This document shows, piece by piece, positions 30,120 to 39,177 of a DNA stretch of 64,000 nt. A program made the position numbers and the translations under genes. The stretch is from contig NZ_FTPR01000001.1 in assembly GCF_900156505.1 (NCBI RefSeq), forward strand, positions 744,001 through 808,000, given 5' to 3'. How positions within the stretch are numbered: position 1 is the stretch's first letter; each line of letters starts with the position of its first letter. Source of the stretch: Yoonia rosea (GTDB taxonomy: Bacteria > Pseudomonadota > Alphaproteobacteria > Rhodobacterales > Rhodobacteraceae). The notes under the pieces were generated by a model. It saw only the letters and a program-made list of their open reading frames with translations. It was not told the origin of the DNA and made no database searches.

Positions 30120-30714
30120 TCAATCGCCAGGCGTCCCAGTCTTCCGGCGTATCAAGATCGAACCGCGCGCGTGCATCCGGCAGCGCGACAAAATGCGTGG
30201 CACCTGTGTGCTTTTTCACGAGCGCATCCGCGCCTTTATCGCCCGCAAGACCTGCAAAATCGGGCCGCAATGATGCATCAAACAGGATAGGATGCCCCGG
30301 TTTTCTGTCAGCGGTCGTGCCCCGCCAGATCAAGGCATCAGGGGCCGCGTTGCGGGCATCCAGAACTGCCACAAGATCTGCGGTCTCAAGTGCCACCAGA
30401 TCGCCCAGCATGACCAGAAAGGCCGGTGCATCTGGCAATTGCGCCACGCCACTGCGCAGACTTGCGGACAAGCCTTCATCTGCATCCGCGACGATCAAAG
30501 CTGTTGCCTTGCTTTCGTCAATGATCGCCCGGCGGGCGATAGCATCGGGGGGGACGGCCACAAAAACCGGCTGCCCTGTGCCCTGTGCCATTTCGATCTG
30601 GCGGCGCAATAGTGGCAGGCCATCGACATCTTCCAACAGCTTGTCTTGCCCGCGCATCCGGCGGGACCGGCCAGCCGCAAGGATCAGGATCGGGACGCTG
30701 GTAATCTCGGGCAC
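30109..30714 (-). CDS. MobA-like nucleotidyltransferase
   Basis: A 201-residue protein with the NTP-binding loop ILAAGRSRRMRGQDKLL and the acidic LGD motif (VMLGDLV) of MobA/MocA-type enzymes. These activate molybdopterin with CTP or GTP, or act on other sugar-like substrates. No other molybdenum genes are nearby. Start choice is odd. The frame's GTG at 30714 lies only one or two bases from the AGAGGAG site, while an in-frame ATT at 30705 has ideal spacing of eight and would begin ITSVPILILAAG. Confidence 0.82.
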   Translation of the reverse strand: MPEITSVPILILAAGRSRRMRGQDKLLEDVDGLPLLRRQIEMAQGTGQPVFVAVPPDAIARRAIIDESKATALIVADADEGLSASLRSGVAQLPDAPAFLVMLGDLVALETADLVAVLDARNAAPDALIWRGTTADRKPGHPILFDASLRPDFAGLAGDKGADALVKKHTGATHFVALPDARARFDLDTPEDWDAWRLTRT

Positions 30715-30852
30715 TCCTCTTTGCGGCGTCGTATGTATCGCGCTGAAAAACCGCTGACGGTTCGGAAAACGACAAAAGGTGTCGGTGGGCGGCTATCGCT
30801 TGCCCTTACCATTGCAGACGGTGGGCCTGTCATCAAACGAAAGGTTCCGCCG

Positions 30853-33264
30853 ATGCGCACCCATGCCCAAGCCGTTGTCATCGGAGGCGGTGTGATCGGT
30901 TGCTCCATTCTGTACCACCTTGCCAAACTGGGCTGGACCGATGTTGTGCTGCTGGAACGCGATGAGCTGACATCCGGTTCCACATGGCATGCGGCGGCGA
31001 ATATCCACGGGTTGCATGACAGCACCAATATCAGCCGGATCCAGCATTACACGATGAACCTTTATAATGCGCTGGAAGAGGAAACGGGCCAGTCTTGCGG
31101 CGTGTTCCAGCCCGGATCGCTCTATCTGGCGCAAACCGAGGCGCGCGAACACCAGCTCCGCTTGCAGGCCGCGAAGGCCAAATTCTACGGGATGAATTTT
31201 CACGAAGTTGACCGCGCCGAGGCCGAACGCCTGCACCCGCTGGTCGATTTTGATGGCATTCGCTGCATCATGTTCGAACCCGATGGCGGCAATGTCGATC
31301 CATCAGGTGTGACCAATGCCTATGCCATCGGCGCGCGCCAGCGCGGTGCCGAGATTCACCGCTTTACGCCGGTGACGGCGACTGTCCCGCAGCCGGATGG
31401 CACGTGGATTGTCGAGACGTCCAAAGGCAATATCCACACCGAATGGGTCATTAACGCCGCAGGGCTTTGGGGGCGGGAGGTGGCGCAACTGGCAGGCATC
31501 ACCTTGCCGCTTTTGCCGACCGAGCATCAGTATTTTGTTACCGAAACGATCCCCCAGATCGCCGCACTGGACCGGCGTCTGCCTTCGGTCGCGGACCGTG
31601 ACGGGGAGTATTATCTGCGTCAGGAAGGGCAGGGCCTCTTGGTCGGGGCCTATGAAAAAGACGTGCGCTTCTGGGCCGAAGATGGCACCCCGCAGGGCTT
31701 TGGCCATGAATTGTTTGCCGATGATCTTGAACGGATCGAAGACAATATGATGCGCGCCATCGCCCGCGTACCGGCTGTGGGCGAGGCGGGGATCAAGCGC
31801 GTCATTAATGGGCCGATGATCTGGTCACCTGACAGCAACGTCCTTTACGGTCCGCATCCTGATTTGCGCAACTACTTCTGCTGCAACGGCATTATCCCGG
31901 GATTCAGCCAATCGGGTGGCATGGGCCTGATGGCGGCACAGTGGATCATCAAAGGCGAAAGCGAATATGACATGTTTGCGTGGGATGTGGCGCGTTTCGG
32001 GCCCTGGGCGGACGCGAAGTTCACCAAAGCCCGCGTCGGCGACCAATACGCCAAACGTTTTGCGATCCATTTTCCCAATGAGGAACGCAGCGCAGGCCGG
32101 CCTGTTCGCACACGCCCTGTCTATGAGATGCAAAAGGCTGTGGGCGCGGTCTTTGGCCTGAACTACGGCTGGGAACATCCGCTCTGGTTCGCCGATGCGC
32201 CTGATGTCGCCGAAACCAATGGGTTCACCCGCCAGAACTGGTTCGAACCCGTGGGCCGTGAGGCGCGGATGCTGCGCCAAACCGCCGGGATCATTGATAT
32301 ATCGAACTTCGCCAAATACTTCGTCAAAGGCCCCGGCGCCGCGGATTGGCTGAACGCCGTCTTTGCCAATCATATGCCCAAAGCGGTCGGCCGGTCGTGC
32401 CTGACGCCGCTTATTGGCGTGAACGGCGGTATTGCGGGGGATTTCACGGTCACGCGGCTGGCCGGTGATGCCTTCATGGTCATTGGCAGCGGAGCGGCAG
32501 AGCATTATCACCAGCGGTTCTGGAACGCGGTTCCATTGCCGGCAGGGACGACATTCAAGAGCCGTACCGATACGATGTGCGGCTTCAACGTTGCGGGGCC
32601 GCAATCCCGTGCTTTGCTGGCGACACTGACCGACGCAGACCTGAGCAACGAGGCGTTCCCTTTTATGCATTCACAACAGATCACGGTCGCTGGTGTCGAT
32701 GTGGTTGCGTTGCGTGTGTCCTTTACCGGTGATCTGGGCTGGGAACTGCATTGTGCACAAGCCGATCAGTTGCAGCTCTATGAGGCGCTCATCGCGGCAG
32801 GGCGTGATCTGGGCGCAAGGCCTGTGGGATCGCGGGCACTGATGTCGCTCCGTATCGAAAAGGGCTATGGCAGTTGGGGCCGCGAATATTCGCCGGAATA
32901 CTGGCCGCAAGAGGTGGGACTGGATCGTCTGATTAAGCTTGAGAAAGATTTCTTGAACAAAAGCAGCTACCTGAAGATCAAAGACAATGTGCCGCGCGAA
33001 CTTTTGCAGGTCATTGAGGTGACTGAGGTCACCGATGCAGATGCATCGGGCGGTGAGCCGATCTTTTTGCCGGACGGCAGACCCGTCGGCCGCGTTACAT
33101 CGGGAACATACGGCTATAGCGTCGCGAAATCACTCGCCTTGGGCTATCTCAAAAACGTGCCCGCAGGCACCGCTGTTGACGTCATGATCCTTGGAAAGCC
33201 ACACCGCGGTGTTGTGCTGGCGGAGCCACCGTTTGACCCCGCCGGAAAGCGGTTGCGCGCTTAA
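30853..33264 (+). CDS. Dimethylglycine/sarcosine dehydrogenase-like flavoprotein with GcvT-like domain
   Basis: An 803-residue protein in two parts. The N-terminal FAD oxidoreductase domain (1 to about 420) has GGGVIG (11-16). In STWHAAAN, H46 aligns with the histidine that covalently carries FAD in DMGDH and SarDH. The C-terminal half is a GcvT-like, folate-binding domain (NVAGPQSRALL, FTGDLGWELHC). Such enzymes demethylate N-methylated glycines and pass the methyl carbon to tetrahydrofolate, part of glycine betaine use in marine bacteria. The real start is ATG 30853 (AAAGG upstream). An open frame upstream to 30646 overlaps the MobA gene and is rejected. The exact substrate is unproven. Confidence 0.9.
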   Translation: MRTHAQAVVIGGGVIGCSILYHLAKLGWTDVVLLERDELTSGSTWHAAANIHGLHDSTNISRIQHYTMNLYNALEEETGQSCGVFQPGSLYLAQTEAREHQLRLQAAKAKFYGMNFHEVDRAEAERLHPLVDFDGIRCIMFEPDGGNVDPSGVTNAYAIGARQRGAEIHRFTPVTATVPQPDGTWIVETSKGNIHTEWVINAAGLWGREVAQLAGITLPLLPTEHQYFVTETIPQIAALDRRLPSVADRDGEYYLRQEGQGLLVGAYEKDVRFWAEDGTPQGFGHELFADDLERIEDNMMRAIARVPAVGEAGIKRVINGPMIWSPDSNVLYGPHPDLRNYFCCNGIIPGFSQSGGMGLMAAQWIIKGESEYDMFAWDVARFGPWADAKFTKARVGDQYAKRFAIHFPNEERSAGRPVRTRPVYEMQKAVGAVFGLNYGWEHPLWFADAPDVAETNGFTRQNWFEPVGREARMLRQTAGIIDISNFAKYFVKGPGAADWLNAVFANHMPKAVGRSCLTPLIGVNGGIAGDFTVTRLAGDAFMVIGSGAAEHYHQRFWNAVPLPAGTTFKSRTDTMCGFNVAGPQSRALLATLTDADLSNEAFPFMHSQQITVAGVDVVALRVSFTGDLGWELHCAQADQLQLYEALIAAGRDLGARPVGSRALMSLRIEKGYGSWGREYSPEYWPQEVGLDRLIKLEKDFLNKSSYLKIKDNVPRELLQVIEVTEVTDADASGGEPIFLPDGRPVGRVTSGTYGYSVAKSLALGYLKNVPAGTAVDVMILGKPHRGVVLAEPPFDPAGKRLRA

Positions 33265-33818
33265 GGAATGATGCGCGTGTATTTGGTGCCCTCAAGCGTG
33301 GCACCAAGGCGCAAACCTGTCTGCGCAAACACTACGGCAATCACTGGGGCCAAGGAGGTTGTTGTCTCGGCGCGGATCATCTCGCTTTGATCGCGGAACG
33401 CGTATTCCATATCCGCACCTGCGGCCCAACCAGGGCCTTGGCGGAATTCCATCAACGCTTCTGGTGTCATGAAGAAAAGCACATGGCTGAACTGTTGTGC
33501 GCCAATCTGGAAACCCGCACTGCCGGACGTGGCCGAGTAATAATCGACGGTCGATCCACCGACGCGCAATGCGCCACGTCCAAATGATCCGCCCAGACCG
33601 AGGCCCACTTCCGTCACCAATGGCATCACCAAGAGCCCCGAAGACCGCTCTGCAAGATCGCGCGTGCCCGGATACTGCTGGAACATCCCGTTCAGCGTAC
33701 TGTCGACGCGTGCGTCGATTGTCGCACCACCGGGGCTGCCGATGCCGTTGCTGCATGCTGCCAGCGTTGACGCTGCCAATGTCCCCAACGCAAAACTGCG
33801 CCTTGTCAAATTGCTCAT
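33261..33818 (-). CDS. SYLF/Ysc84-domain lipoprotein
   Basis: A 185-residue protein. The N-terminus MSNLTRRSFALGTLAA combines a twin-arginine-like motif with a lipobox (LAAC), so it is probably a Tat-exported lipoprotein. The rest is a SYLF domain (SSGLLVMPLVTEVGLGLGG, then GFQIGAQQFSHVLFF), a lipid-binding module. The ATG at 33818 excludes 30 unlikely residues present in a longer frame. Its stop shares bases with the convergent flavoprotein stop (TTAA). Confidence 0.87.
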   Translation of the reverse strand: MSNLTRRSFALGTLAASTLAACSNGIGSPGGATIDARVDSTLNGMFQQYPGTRDLAERSSGLLVMPLVTEVGLGLGGSFGRGALRVGGSTVDYYSATSGSAGFQIGAQQFSHVLFFMTPEALMEFRQGPGWAAGADMEYAFRDQSEMIRAETTTSLAPVIAVVFAQTGLRLGATLEGTKYTRIIP

Positions 33819-33976
33819 GATATATCCGCCTATTGCCTGTGATGGGGCCGTTTTTCGACCCTTATACTGATTTTTATAGGGCAGGATCACAGCGGTGTCA
33901 CCCTTCAAGGTGCCTTGCGTGCCAAAGTTCGCCCTTCAAATGGTCCGGGAAAGAACGGGTGGGGGAACAAGCAAGG

Positions 33977-34975
33977 TTAGCCGTTCAGAATTCTTGCCGC
34001 TTCAGGCGCGAAATAGGTCAGGATACCGTCACATCCGGCGCGTTTAAAAGCCAGCAGGCTTTCCATCATGACCTTTTCACCGTCAAGCCATCCGTTCTGG
34101 GCCGCCGCCTGCAACATCGCGTATTCGCCGCTGACTTGATAGGCATAGGTGGGCACACCGAAAGTATCTTTCACACGGCGGCAAATATCCAGATATGGCA
34201 TCCCCGGTTTCACCATCACCATATCGGCCCCTTCGGCCAGATCACGCGCCACAAGGCGCAGGGCCTCATCACTGTTGCCGGGGTCCATCTGATAGGTTTT
34301 CTTGTCGCCTGTCAGCGCAGAAGAGGCACCCACCGCATCACGGAAAGGGCCATAGAACGCCGAGGCATATTTGGCCGTATAGCTGAGGATCGTTACATTG
34401 TGGTGTCCTTCGGCCTCCAATGCCGTGCGGATCGCCCCGATCCGTCCATCCATCATGTCAGACGGGCCCAGAATATCAGCACCCGCATCGGCCTGCGCGA
34501 GCGCCATTTTGACCAAAGCCTCGACGGTGCGGTCATTCACGATCTCGCCGTTCTCGACAAAACCGTCGTGTCCGTTGATGTTGTAGGGATCAAGCGCGAT
34601 ATCGGTCATAACCGCGATATCCGGGGCAGCTTGCTTGATCGCGCGAATGGCCTGATTGGTCAGGTTGTCGGGGTCCCATGCCATCGCGCAATCCTCGGTC
34701 CGGGCTTCCATGCCCGTATAGGGAAAGATACAAATCGCAGGGATACCAAGGGCTTGCGCCTCTTTTGCGGCCAGCGCGACGCGATCCACCGTGCGCCGGA
34801 CGACGCCAGGCATCGAGGCGATCGGTGTTTCCGCATCCTTGCCATCCATCACAAAGACCGGCCAGATCAAATCATCCACCGTCAGCGTGTTCTGGCGGGA
34901 CAAAGCGCGCAATGCAGGGCTCTGACGCATCCGGCGCAGGCGTGTGGCGGGAAAAGGTGCAACGGTCGGGTTCAT
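33977..34975 (-). CDS. hemB: Delta-aminolevulinic acid dehydratase (porphobilinogen synthase)
   Basis: A 332-residue enzyme that condenses two aminolevulinate molecules in haem and bacteriochlorophyll synthesis. The Schiff-base lysines are in SYTAKYASAFYGPF and VKPGMPYLD. The metal-site region reads ALDPYNINGHDG, without the cysteines of zinc enzymes, so it is the magnesium/potassium-dependent type seen in alphaproteobacteria. The start MNPTVAPFPATRLRRMR at 34975 is the family start. A longer frame to 35074 is rejected. Confidence 0.96.
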   Translation of the reverse strand: MNPTVAPFPATRLRRMRQSPALRALSRQNTLTVDDLIWPVFVMDGKDAETPIASMPGVVRRTVDRVALAAKEAQALGIPAICIFPYTGMEARTEDCAMAWDPDNLTNQAIRAIKQAAPDIAVMTDIALDPYNINGHDGFVENGEIVNDRTVEALVKMALAQADAGADILGPSDMMDGRIGAIRTALEAEGHHNVTILSYTAKYASAFYGPFRDAVGASSALTGDKKTYQMDPGNSDEALRLVARDLAEGADMVMVKPGMPYLDICRRVKDTFGVPTYAYQVSGEYAMLQAAAQNGWLDGEKVMMESLLAFKRAGCDGILTYFAPEAARILNG

Positions 34976-35100
34976 GGTCTGTGGCCTCAAATAAACTGAA
35001 TTTCTTGGTGCCACGGATTTTGCGCCATCACAAGGCTGGGCAAGGGCGGTCTCGGGCGCTAGGTTCCGGCTCAAGACGCAAAGACAGATGGATAAGACGC

Positions 35101-35625
35101 TTGGAATCGACGATTGAGCTGCTCCGGCTACTTGAATTTCAAACCTTCGACAGCTTCTGGTACTGGATGGCGGTGATGGTCACTTATGCGGTGGCCAGCA
35201 ACTGGTTGCTTGGCGTCCCGTTTGATGTGCTTTTTCGGGCGCGCAAATTGGACAGCCCGCATCTGGCCGATCTTGAAAAACTGGTGGATGTGAATGTCCG
35301 GCGGATCGTGGCGATCAACGCATATCTTGGCGTCGCCATTGCGATCATGGTTGCCTTCAGCCTGAGTGTTCTTGTGGTCCTGGGCGTCTTTTACCGCGTC
35401 GAGCTTGCACAGGGGCTTTTGGCGCTGACCGCCCCGCTGACGTTGATCATGGTCATGAACATGCGTCTGGCGCATCAGTTGGAAGCGGCACCTTTACAGG
35501 GGCGGGAACTGGTGGACAGGCTGTTTCGCGTACGTTTGTGGACGCAGGTAGTAAGCATGATCGCGCTGTTCTTGACGTCGATGTACGGCATGTATGTGGT
35601 GATTTCCGCGCAGCGTTTCTTTTAG
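35101..35625 (+). CDS. Four-helix membrane protein (family often called 'component of SufBCD complex')
   Basis: A 174-residue protein: a short amphipathic N-terminus (ESTIELLRLLEFQTFDSFWYW), then about four membrane segments, with the conserved stretch WLLGVPFDVLFRARK and DVNVRRIVAIN. I recognise a Rhodobacteraceae family often labelled as part of the SufBCD complex. That name is not supported by anything seen here. The best start is TTG 35101, with GGA eight bases upstream. An ATG at 35086 is out of frame. It is divergent from hemB. Confidence 0.62.
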   Translation: MESTIELLRLLEFQTFDSFWYWMAVMVTYAVASNWLLGVPFDVLFRARKLDSPHLADLEKLVDVNVRRIVAINAYLGVAIAIMVAFSLSVLVVLGVFYRVELAQGLLALTAPLTLIMVMNMRLAHQLEAAPLQGRELVDRLFRVRLWTQVVSMIALFLTSMYGMYVVISAQRFF

Positions 35626-35677
35626 AATCAGGGCCCTTAACAGTTGACACGGCGGGCGCGCGGGGTAGGTCAGCGGA

Positions 35678-38600
35678 ATGTCTGATCCCAATCATATTAC
35701 TGTCAGTGGCGCGCCCGAAGGGTATGACGCTCAATTGATCCTTGCCGAACTTGGCAAAGGTGCACCGGTTCTGCATGTCGCGCGCGATGATAAACGGCTT
35801 GCGGCTATGCAGGCGGCTTTGGCGTTCTTCGCGCCCGATATGCCCGTTTTCGTCTTTCCTGCATGGGATTGTCTGCCTTACGACCGCGTCTCGCCCAATA
35901 CCGATATTTCGGCGGCGCGCATGGCGACGCTGGCGGCGCTGGTGCACGGGATGCCGCAGCAGTTCATCATCCTGACAACCCTTTCGGCGGCCATGCAGCG
36001 TGTGCCAGCGCGCAGCCTGCTGCGCGAGGCGGCGTTCAAGGCCACTGTCGGCAACCGTATGGACGAAGAGGCGCTGCGCCATTTCCTTGTCCGGATGGGG
36101 TTCACCCAAAGCCCGACCGTGATGGAACCGGGGGATTATGCCATTCGCGGCGGGATCATCGACATCTATCCACCCGGTCAATCGGGCCCTGTGCGCCTTG
36201 ATCTGTTTGGCGATGTGCTTGATGGCGCGCGTCGCTTTGATCCGGCGACGCAACGCACCACCGAAAAGCTGACCGAGGTCGAACTGGCACCCGTATCCGA
36301 AGTGATCCTAGACGAGGCCGCGATCACCCGTTTTCGCCAGAACTACCGCCTTGAATTCGGGGCCGCCGGGACGGACGATCCGCTTTACGAGGCGGTTTCG
36401 GCAGGGCGCAAACACGCCGGTGTCGAACATTGGCTGGGGTTCTTTCAGGACGATCTGGAAACGCTGTTCGATTACCTGCCTCAGGCAACTATCACACTTG
36501 ATGACCAGATGACCCCGATGCGTCTGGCGCGCTGGGACAGTATCGCCGACCAATACGGCACGCGCATGCATGCGCTAAGCCAAAAGGGGCGCATGGACAG
36601 CGTCTATAAACCGGCGCCGCCGCAACTGCTCTACCTCGATGAGGCCGGGTGGGACAAGGCAGTGACCAACCGCCGCGTGATGCAGTTTTCACCGCTCAAG
36701 CAGGCCACAGGTCTTGGGGTGATTGATGCAGGCGGGCGGATCGGACGGAATTTCCTACCAGAGCGTCAACAAGAACAGATCAGCCTTTTCAGCGTCTTGG
36801 CAGATCATATTAAAGCAAAACTGAGCGACGGTCCTGTCGTGATCGCGTCATATTCCGAGGGCGCGCGCGAGCGTCTGGAAGGGCTGATCGAGGATGAAGG
36901 GATCGGTGAGACGATCACGGTCTCTGATTTCAGCCGTGTCGGGAAACGGGGTGTGCATCTGGCGGTGTGGCCGCTGGATCACGGGTTCGAGGCCCCCGGC
37001 CTGACCGTGATCTCCGAGCAGGATGTGTTGGGCGACCGGCTGATCCGGCAGACCAAACGCAAACGCCGCGCCGAGAATTTCCTGTCCGAGGCCAATAGCC
37101 TGTCCCCCGGTGATCTGGTAGTGCACGTCGACCACGGTGTCGGGCGCTATATGGGCATGGAAGTGGTCACCGCTTTGGGTGCGGCCCATGAATGTCTTCT
37201 GTTGGAATACGCAGAAGACTCAAAGCTTTATCTGCCTGTCGAAAACATCGAACTGCTGTCGAAATACGGCCATGAGACAGGGCTCTTGGACAAACTCGGC
37301 GGTGGGGCATGGCAGGCCAAGAAGGCCAAGCTGAAGGAACGCATCCGCCAGATTGCCGAACGTTTGATCCGTGTGGCGGCAGAGCGCGAATTGCGCACCG
37401 CACCTGCGTTGGACCCGCCTGATGGACTATGGGACCAGTTCCTTGCGCGCTTTCCCTATGTCGAAACCGACGATCAACTGGCAGCGATTGCCGATGTGCT
37501 CGAAGACCTTGGGTCGGGCAAGCCGATGGACCGCCTGATCTGTGGCGATGTGGGCTTTGGCAAGACCGAGGTTGCGATCCGCGCGGCCTTTGTCGCCGCA
37601 CTGTCAGGCGTGCAGGTGGCGATCATTGCGCCCACGACCCTGCTGGCGCGCCAGCACTACCAGAGTTTCGCCGAACGTTTCCGCGGGTTCCCTGTGAACG
37701 TGCGGCCTTTGTCGCGTTTTGTGTCGGCGAAGGACGCGAACCTGACCCGCGAAGGTCTTGCGGACGGGACCGTTGATGTTGTGGTCGGGACCCATGCGCT
37801 GTTGGCCAAAGGGGTGAAGTTCAAGAACCTTGCCTTGCTTGTCATTGATGAGGAACAGAAATTCGGGGTGCAGCATAAAGAGCGCCTGAAACAGTTGCGC
37901 ACCGATGTGCATGTGCTGACCCTAACTGCGACACCCATTCCGCGGACCCTGCAGCTGTCGCTCTCGGGCGTCCGCGATCTGTCGATCATTGGGACACCGC
38001 CTATCGACCGGTTGGCGATCCGGACTTATGTCAGTGAATTCGACACCATCACCGTGCGTGAAGCGCTGTTGCGCGAACACTATCGCGGCGGGCAGTCCTT
38101 TCTCGTGGTGCCGCGCATCACCGATATGGCAGAAATGGAAGAGTTCCTCAAACGTGAGGTGCCGGAAGTCACCTTTATCTCCGCCACGGGGCAGATGGCG
38201 GCAGGTGAGCTCGATGACCGCATGAATGCGTTCTATGATGGCAAATATGACGTGCTGCTGGCCACGACGATTGTGGAAAGCGGTCTGGATATTCCGACTG
38301 CGAACACGATGATCGTCTGGCGCGCGGATATGTTCGGTCTCAGCCAGCTTTACCAGATCCGGGGTCGTGTCGGGCGTTCGAAAACCCGCGCTTATGCGTA
38401 CCTGACAACCAAACCCCGCCAGAAACTGACCGATACCGCACAGAAACGCCTGCGCGTGTTGGGATCGATTGATACGCTGGGGGCAGGCTTTACGCTGGCA
38501 TCACAGGATCTGGATATTCGCGGTGCGGGCAACCTTTTGGGTGAAGAACAATCAGGCCAGATGCGGGAAGTGGGTTACGAGCTTTATCAGCAAATGCTTG

Positions 38601-39130
38601 AAGACCAGATCGCCGCAATCCGGTCGGGTGAGGCCGAAGGCATTATCGACGATGGCCAATGGGCACCACAGATCAATCTGGGCGTGCCCGTGCTGATCCC
38701 TGAAGACTATGTGCCCGATCTGGACGTGCGTCTGGGGCTGTACCGGCGCCTGTCAGAGCTTGCCACCAAGGTTGAACTGGAAGGGTTTGCTGCGGAACTG
38801 ATCGACCGTTTCGGCAAGCTGCCGCGTGAGGTGAACACGCTGATGCTGGTCGTGCGGATCAAGGCGATGTGCAAACGCGCAGGCATTGCCAAGCTGGATG
38901 CAGGGCCCAAGGGGGCCACGATCCAGTTCCACAATGACAAGTTTGCCTCGCCCAAAGGGCTGGTTGATTTCGTCCATGCACAAAACGGCACGGCAAAGAT
39001 CAAGGACAACAAGATCGTTGTGCGCCGCGATTGGGAAAAAGAACGCGATAAAATTCAGGGTGCGTTCAATATTGCCCGTGATCTGGCGCAAAAGCTGGCG
39101 GATGAGAAGAAAGCCAAGGCCAGCGCCTAA
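35678..39130 (+). CDS. mfd: Transcription-repair coupling factor Mfd
   Basis: An 1150-residue motor that removes RNA polymerase stalled at lesions and recruits UvrA. Domains in order: UvrB-homology region (1 to about 350), the RNA-polymerase-interacting domain (VHVDHGVGRYMGME, about 480), the RecG-like helicase core (GDVGFGKTE, DEEQKFG, TATPIPRTL, QIRGRVGRS) and a C-terminal UvrA-autoinhibitory domain. The protein is of normal length. The C-terminal end is rich in Lys and Ala. A GCCTCCGGCGGG repeat follows the stop. Confidence 0.97.
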   Translation: MSDPNHITVSGAPEGYDAQLILAELGKGAPVLHVARDDKRLAAMQAALAFFAPDMPVFVFPAWDCLPYDRVSPNTDISAARMATLAALVHGMPQQFIILTTLSAAMQRVPARSLLREAAFKATVGNRMDEEALRHFLVRMGFTQSPTVMEPGDYAIRGGIIDIYPPGQSGPVRLDLFGDVLDGARRFDPATQRTTEKLTEVELAPVSEVILDEAAITRFRQNYRLEFGAAGTDDPLYEAVSAGRKHAGVEHWLGFFQDDLETLFDYLPQATITLDDQMTPMRLARWDSIADQYGTRMHALSQKGRMDSVYKPAPPQLLYLDEAGWDKAVTNRRVMQFSPLKQATGLGVIDAGGRIGRNFLPERQQEQISLFSVLADHIKAKLSDGPVVIASYSEGARERLEGLIEDEGIGETITVSDFSRVGKRGVHLAVWPLDHGFEAPGLTVISEQDVLGDRLIRQTKRKRRAENFLSEANSLSPGDLVVHVDHGVGRYMGMEVVTALGAAHECLLLEYAEDSKLYLPVENIELLSKYGHETGLLDKLGGGAWQAKKAKLKERIRQIAERLIRVAAERELRTAPALDPPDGLWDQFLARFPYVETDDQLAAIADVLEDLGSGKPMDRLICGDVGFGKTEVAIRAAFVAALSGVQVAIIAPTTLLARQHYQSFAERFRGFPVNVRPLSRFVSAKDANLTREGLADGTVDVVVGTHALLAKGVKFKNLALLVIDEEQKFGVQHKERLKQLRTDVHVLTLTATPIPRTLQLSLSGVRDLSIIGTPPIDRLAIRTYVSEFDTITVREALLREHYRGGQSFLVVPRITDMAEMEEFLKREVPEVTFISATGQMAAGELDDRMNAFYDGKYDVLLATTIVESGLDIPTANTMIVWRADMFGLSQLYQIRGRVGRSKTRAYAYLTTKPRQKLTDTAQKRLRVLGSIDTLGAGFTLASQDLDIRGAGNLLGEEQSGQMREVGYELYQQMLEDQIAAIRSGEAEGIIDDGQWAPQINLGVPVLIPEDYVPDLDVRLGLYRRLSELATKVELEGFAAELIDRFGKLPREVNTLMLVVRIKAMCKRAGIAKLDAGPKGATIQFHNDKFASPKGLVDFVHAQNGTAKIKDNKIVVRRDWEKERDKIQGAFNIARDLAQKLADEKKAKASA

Positions 39131-39134
39131 GAGA

Positions 39135-39157
39135 TTTTATGCCTCCGGCGGGGATAT
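39135..39157 (+). repeat. GCCTCCGGCGGG intergenic element, copy 1
   Basis: ATGCCTCCGGCGGGGATATTTA directly after mfd. A reverse-oriented copy, ATGCCTCCGGCGGGAGTTTTTA, lies at about 53061-53082 after the HupE gene. I associate this word with high-copy intergenic repeats of Roseobacter genomes. Here both copies lie at gene ends. Confidence 0.55.
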
Positions 39158-39177
39158 TTACGGGCCAGTAAGAACCC

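Noticed and set aside
35086..35115. ATG start MDKTLGIDD for the membrane protein gene
   Set aside because: It is in another frame and stops after nine codons. The membrane-protein frame starts with TTG at 35101.
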